Assembly: GCA_004026145.2 (NCBI GenBank)
Contig: CP034986.1
Coordinates: 11,302,804-11,366,803 of the forward strand
Reading direction: 5' to 3'
DNA length: 64,000 nucleotides
From: Takifugu bimaculatus
Lineage: Eukaryota; Chordata; Actinopteri; Tetraodontiformes; Tetraodontidae
The number at the start of each line of letters is the position of its first letter. Position 1 is the stretch's first letter. Below, one piece after another: positions 61,901 to 64,000 of the stretch. The notes beneath the pieces were generated by a model that made no database searches, had not been told where the DNA came from, and saw nothing but the letters and a program-made list of their open reading frames with translations. The translations under genes were made by a program, and so were the position numbers.

Positions 61901-63924
61901 AGTGAGGATTTTCTCAAAAATTAAGATCTTGAATGTAATCTGGTTCTTGTTCTCAGGGCCCCCCTGGACCACAAGGGGTCCCAGGAACTCCAGGAAATCC
62001 TGGTTCCAAAGGCCAAAAGGTTTTTACTCAGTGTGGAGACGTTGAAAATGGTCCATTTGATTGTTATTTTCATTTAATGAATAACTTGTTTTCAAGGGAG
62101 ATCCTGGAGAAGGTCAGCCAGGGCCCAGAGGACCCCCCGGTCTACCAGGACCTCCTGGACCTGGAGCTGGTGACCGCCAAGTATGTCAACGCTACAACCA
62201 TCTTTTTGTCTTGATTTGTCTTATTGATTTATTGATTTATTGTCCCGATAGACATCGACATTTTTTGACATGGAGGGCTCAGGATTTTCAGATCTGGAGA
62301 AACTCCGGGTACGGTTGTTACCTGACTAGTTCAACTTGGGAAGTTGTGTGTGATGAAACCTTATCAGTACGTTATTATCCAGGGTGCCCAAGGTCCTCCA
62401 GGCCCCCCAGGCCTTCCCGGGCCCCCGGGAATTCCTGGGACTTCAGTGGCACTCGGACCCAATGGAGCAATAGGTTTTGGACCTCCTGGACCACCAGGAC
62501 TGGACGGAACTCCTGGTCTCCCTGTGAGTATCTGTACTAAAGACACAAGTAAGAACCACAGAAACTGGTTATTTTTAAATGATATAATTAAATGTTTTCT
62601 GCCTCAGGGTCCTCCTGGTCCTCCAGGGCCTCAAGGTCAACCAGGGCTGGTTGGAGTAAAGGTAAGATCAGAACATCAGCAGCATTTTGAAATTTCAGAT
62701 ATGGTGAAATATCAACGTAATTGTTTTATTTTGCTGATTCATGTTAAAGAGAACGAATCAGAACAGTAGATCCTAGAATTAAACAACATTTCCGGCCAAT
62801 CGTGATGACAATAATTTGGCAGATTTACAATTTGAAAATAAAAATAAAATAATTCAGATTTCATAAAAATGAAATAAATCAGATTTTTACCTGTTTTTAC
62901 CTGTTGACCCCAGACTACAAATCAACAGATAAATCAATGTTTCATACACCCCATCATCAGCGTGGTGGAATCTGGTTAAAACACATGCAATCTTCTCATT
63001 GACCACCAGGGTGACAGTGGCAATCTCGGTCTTCCAGGAATACCTGGAGAAAAGGTGTGTTAAATCAGATCAAATGTGTGGCGCATCCATCAGCATCGGA
63101 GCTTCTGCAGAGCTGAATTGAAGTTTCCTTCCTCCGTGATTGTTGCTTCCATTAGGGAAACTCTCTAGGGCTTCCTCTCCTACGTTACCCTGTCCTCGGT
63201 GGTGTACTGGCTTTGTGGGGGCTGAGCGTCTCTGTGTTGCTGGTGTAAATGATCAAACCTGCTGTCAAATGTGTCTATGTTTCCATTTCTAAATCATCTG
63301 AGCTCATGTCCTGAAGTTTAATATTTGGCATCAGGTTGCTGTTGGTGTATTGAGCTCTGAAGAAAGCCAAAGCAACAATGACAATTAACTGGCCTCGTTG
63401 TTATTCTCCTCAGGGTGCTCAGGGAGCGCCAGGAAGGGTGGGTTCACCAGGCCAGACTGGACTAGCAGGCCTGCCTGGTCCCATGGGACCTGCAGGACCC
63501 CCGGGACCACCTGGACCACCATACCGTGGTGGAGTAGGTTTTGTGAGTAGTGTGTTTGATTCCCTTGGATGTAGTTTGTTGTTGTCTTCTGTAGGTTTTT
63601 TGGTCTGAGTGGTACCAATTCTTGATGTTTTGAATCTTTCTGCACCACTAAGACACATTAGAACCGCTTCACAAGCCAAGAATTTCCCCTGTTCTCTCAG
63701 GGAGACCAAGAACTGGAGGAAACCACCGGTTTACCTGGACTCGCAGGCCCACCTGGACCACAGGTACTCAGTCAACCTTGTGGACAAATCCTGCTCCGAG
63801 TGTCAGATCCTGGCCTCAGGGTCCGTTCCTGGCTCTGGGGTCAGTTGCTCTGTCTGTACAGTTCATGGTTGATGTTGTCTTGTCTTCTCGCCCACAGGGC
63901 CCTCCTGGGACTGCAGGCTTCCCT
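49071..63924 (+). CDS. col18a1: Collagen XVIII alpha 1, N-terminal part (truncated by window)
   Basis: This is a basement-membrane multiplexin; the endostatin end lies outside the window. The short form starts at 49071-49137 and the long form at 53883-54762 (described separately). Shared exons: 59213-59752, 59860-59940, 60023-60085, 60189-60252, 60936-61066, 61154-61171, 61270-61287, 61565-61771, 61852-61878, 61957-62019, 62097-62180, 62252-62308, 62383-62523, 62608-62661, 63010-63054, 63414-63542, 63701-63763, 63898-63924. The first encodes a thrombospondin-type N-terminal domain (SGVSLLQLIGDLPSG; VYVGVKLSGE), then an acidic linker, then Gly-X-Y repeats from 60936. The collagen is interrupted by FFDMEGSGFSDLEKLR, matching human FIDMEGSGFGGDLEALR. 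Most collagen exons are multiples of nine starting with Gly. One extra base breaks the frame near 59548. Confidence 0.93.
49275..49302. repeat. (AT)n microsatellite
   Basis: About fourteen AT units in col18a1 intron 1. Confidence 0.9.
49524..49816. mobile_element. Foldback/MITE-like element with (GT)n core
   Basis: Arms of 37 bases at 49524-49560 and 49780-49816 are inverted copies with one mismatch, starting TGAGGACCTTTTGCTGG. Inside them, GGGTTAAAG appears near the left arm and its complement near the right arm, and the core holds a long GT run (49572-49609) and CA-rich sequence. No open frame is present. No clear target duplication is visible. Confidence 0.7.
49901..49945. repeat. (GT)n microsatellite
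   Basis: About 22 uninterrupted GT units. Confidence 0.95.
50667..50683 (+). promoter_or_regulatory. CTCF consensus-like site
   Basis: CACCACTAGGGGGCAG matches the known CTCF core CCACTAGGGGGCAG. It lies in col18a1 intron 1, 3.2 kb before the long-isoform start. Occupancy is inference. Confidence 0.55.
51411..53500 (+). promoter_or_regulatory. Cluster of DR1/DR2 nuclear-receptor elements before the long col18a1 promoter
   Basis: DR1-type sites are read at 51411-51423 (GGTTCAAAGGTCA), 52068-52080 (GGGTCAAAGGTCA, followed at once by a third half-site), 52193-52205 (AGGTCAAAGGTCG) and 52795-52807 (AGGTTAAAGGTCA). A DR2, TGACCTTGTGACCT, lies at 53487-53500, about 380 bases before the ATG at 53883. 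DR1 is the HNF4/PPAR type. The mammalian long collagen XVIII forms are made mainly in liver, which would fit. Function is inferred. Confidence 0.45.
53883..54762 (+). other. col18a1: Long-isoform exon of col18a1 with Frizzled domain
   Basis: The ATG at 53883 opens a signal peptide (MSLIQTLAIFLVLCTGTCES). About 140 residues of acidic, Ser/Thr-rich, N-glycosylated mucin-like sequence follow, then a Frizzled cysteine-rich domain with ten cysteines, from PPCLPVPSDWPIC to PTCLSISNW. The donor AAAG|GTAACC is phase 1 and compatible with the exon at 59213. An internal phase-1 donor, ACGG|GTAATG, after 54210 would remove the Frizzled part and give the middle isoform. The frame is open upstream of the ATG to 53571, but the signal peptide decides the start. 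Confidence 0.85.
57711..57744. repeat. (GT)n microsatellite
   Basis: A GT run with one GC interruption. Confidence 0.9.
58721..58755. repeat. (GCATTA)n short tandem array
   Basis: Several near-perfect hexamer units of GCATTA/ATTAGC in tandem. Confidence 0.85.
59134..59160. repeat. (GT)n microsatellite
   Basis: About 13 GT units, 50 bases before the thrombospondin exon. Confidence 0.95.
60427..60442 (-). promoter_or_regulatory. CTCF consensus-like site, minus strand
   Basis: TGGTGCCCCCTGGCGG is the reverse complement of CCGCCAGGGGGCACCA, a good CTCF core. It lies in a col18a1 intron, facing the plus-strand sites at 48251 and 50667. Confidence 0.5.
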
Positions 63925-64000
63925 GTACGTCTGACCAAGATGGCGTTTTTCTTTTGAACTTTTCATTTTCTTTCTTATTTCTGTCTTGATGAATCATCAT

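Noticed and set aside
63156..63250. Possible collagen exon beginning GGAAACTCTCTAGGG after an AG
   Set aside because: No Gly-X-Y pattern continues and no donor fits the nine-base exon unit.
62364..63709. Minus-strand open frames rich in Gly and Pro (for example 62364-62546 and 63419-63709)
   Set aside because: They are the mirror of the plus-strand collagen Gly-X-Y repeats, which read as Pro/Gly repeats on the other strand. No independent splice or start signals.

Overview
The window is vertebrate nuclear DNA, most likely from a compact teleost genome. The genes are split by short GT-AG introns, many of 70-150 bases, intergenic gaps are small, and the proteins are clear fish orthologues of human genes. 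Exons below were built by eye from conserved protein sequence, splice-site consensus and codon phase. No transcript or database was consulted.

Seven genes were found, all on the + strand. In order they are fam171b (641-4476), als2/alsin (8130-18398), mpp4 (20239-26400), tmem237 (27621-31014), cyp20a1 (31899-35278), abi2 (35598-46308) and the 5' part of col18a1 (49071-63924), which runs off the right edge. From memory, the human counterparts of the first six lie in 2q32-q33 and COL18A1 is on 21q22, so fish-specific linkage joins these blocks here. The genes do not form one pathway. They include a membrane protein of unclear role (FAM171B), an endosomal Rab5/Rac guanine nucleotide exchange factor (alsin), a photoreceptor scaffold (MPP4), a ciliary transition-zone membrane protein (TMEM237), an orphan P450, a WAVE-complex adaptor (ABI2) and a basement-membrane collagen.

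Four genes (mpp4, tmem237, cyp20a1, abi2) assemble into intact frames of 632, 412, 462 and 551 residues. The other three carry seven places where the conserved frame continues only if one extra base is ignored: one in fam171b, five in als2 and one in col18a1. All seven are +1, and the als2 exon total of 5018 minus 5 is exactly 1671 codons. This looks like insertion-type assembly error more than gene death, but needs reads to settle.

The most interesting signals are these. A 24-base als2 microexon has UGC motifs just before its acceptor. Mpp4 has an in-phase set of hidden exons that would give a protein without PDZ-SH3-GK. Mpp4 also has five consecutive symmetric mini-exons. Als2 and mpp4 have UG-repeat 3' splice sites. 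Col18a1 keeps its three-isoform design, including an internal donor that skips Frizzled. A DR1/DR2 nuclear-receptor half-site cluster lies before the long col18a1 promoter. A 31-base minisatellite with a 62-base higher order lies before cyp20a1. Mobile DNA includes a Tigger-type element with TA duplications, a foldback element, and two fragments of one LINE-tail-like family. No tRNA, rRNA or CRISPR array was seen.
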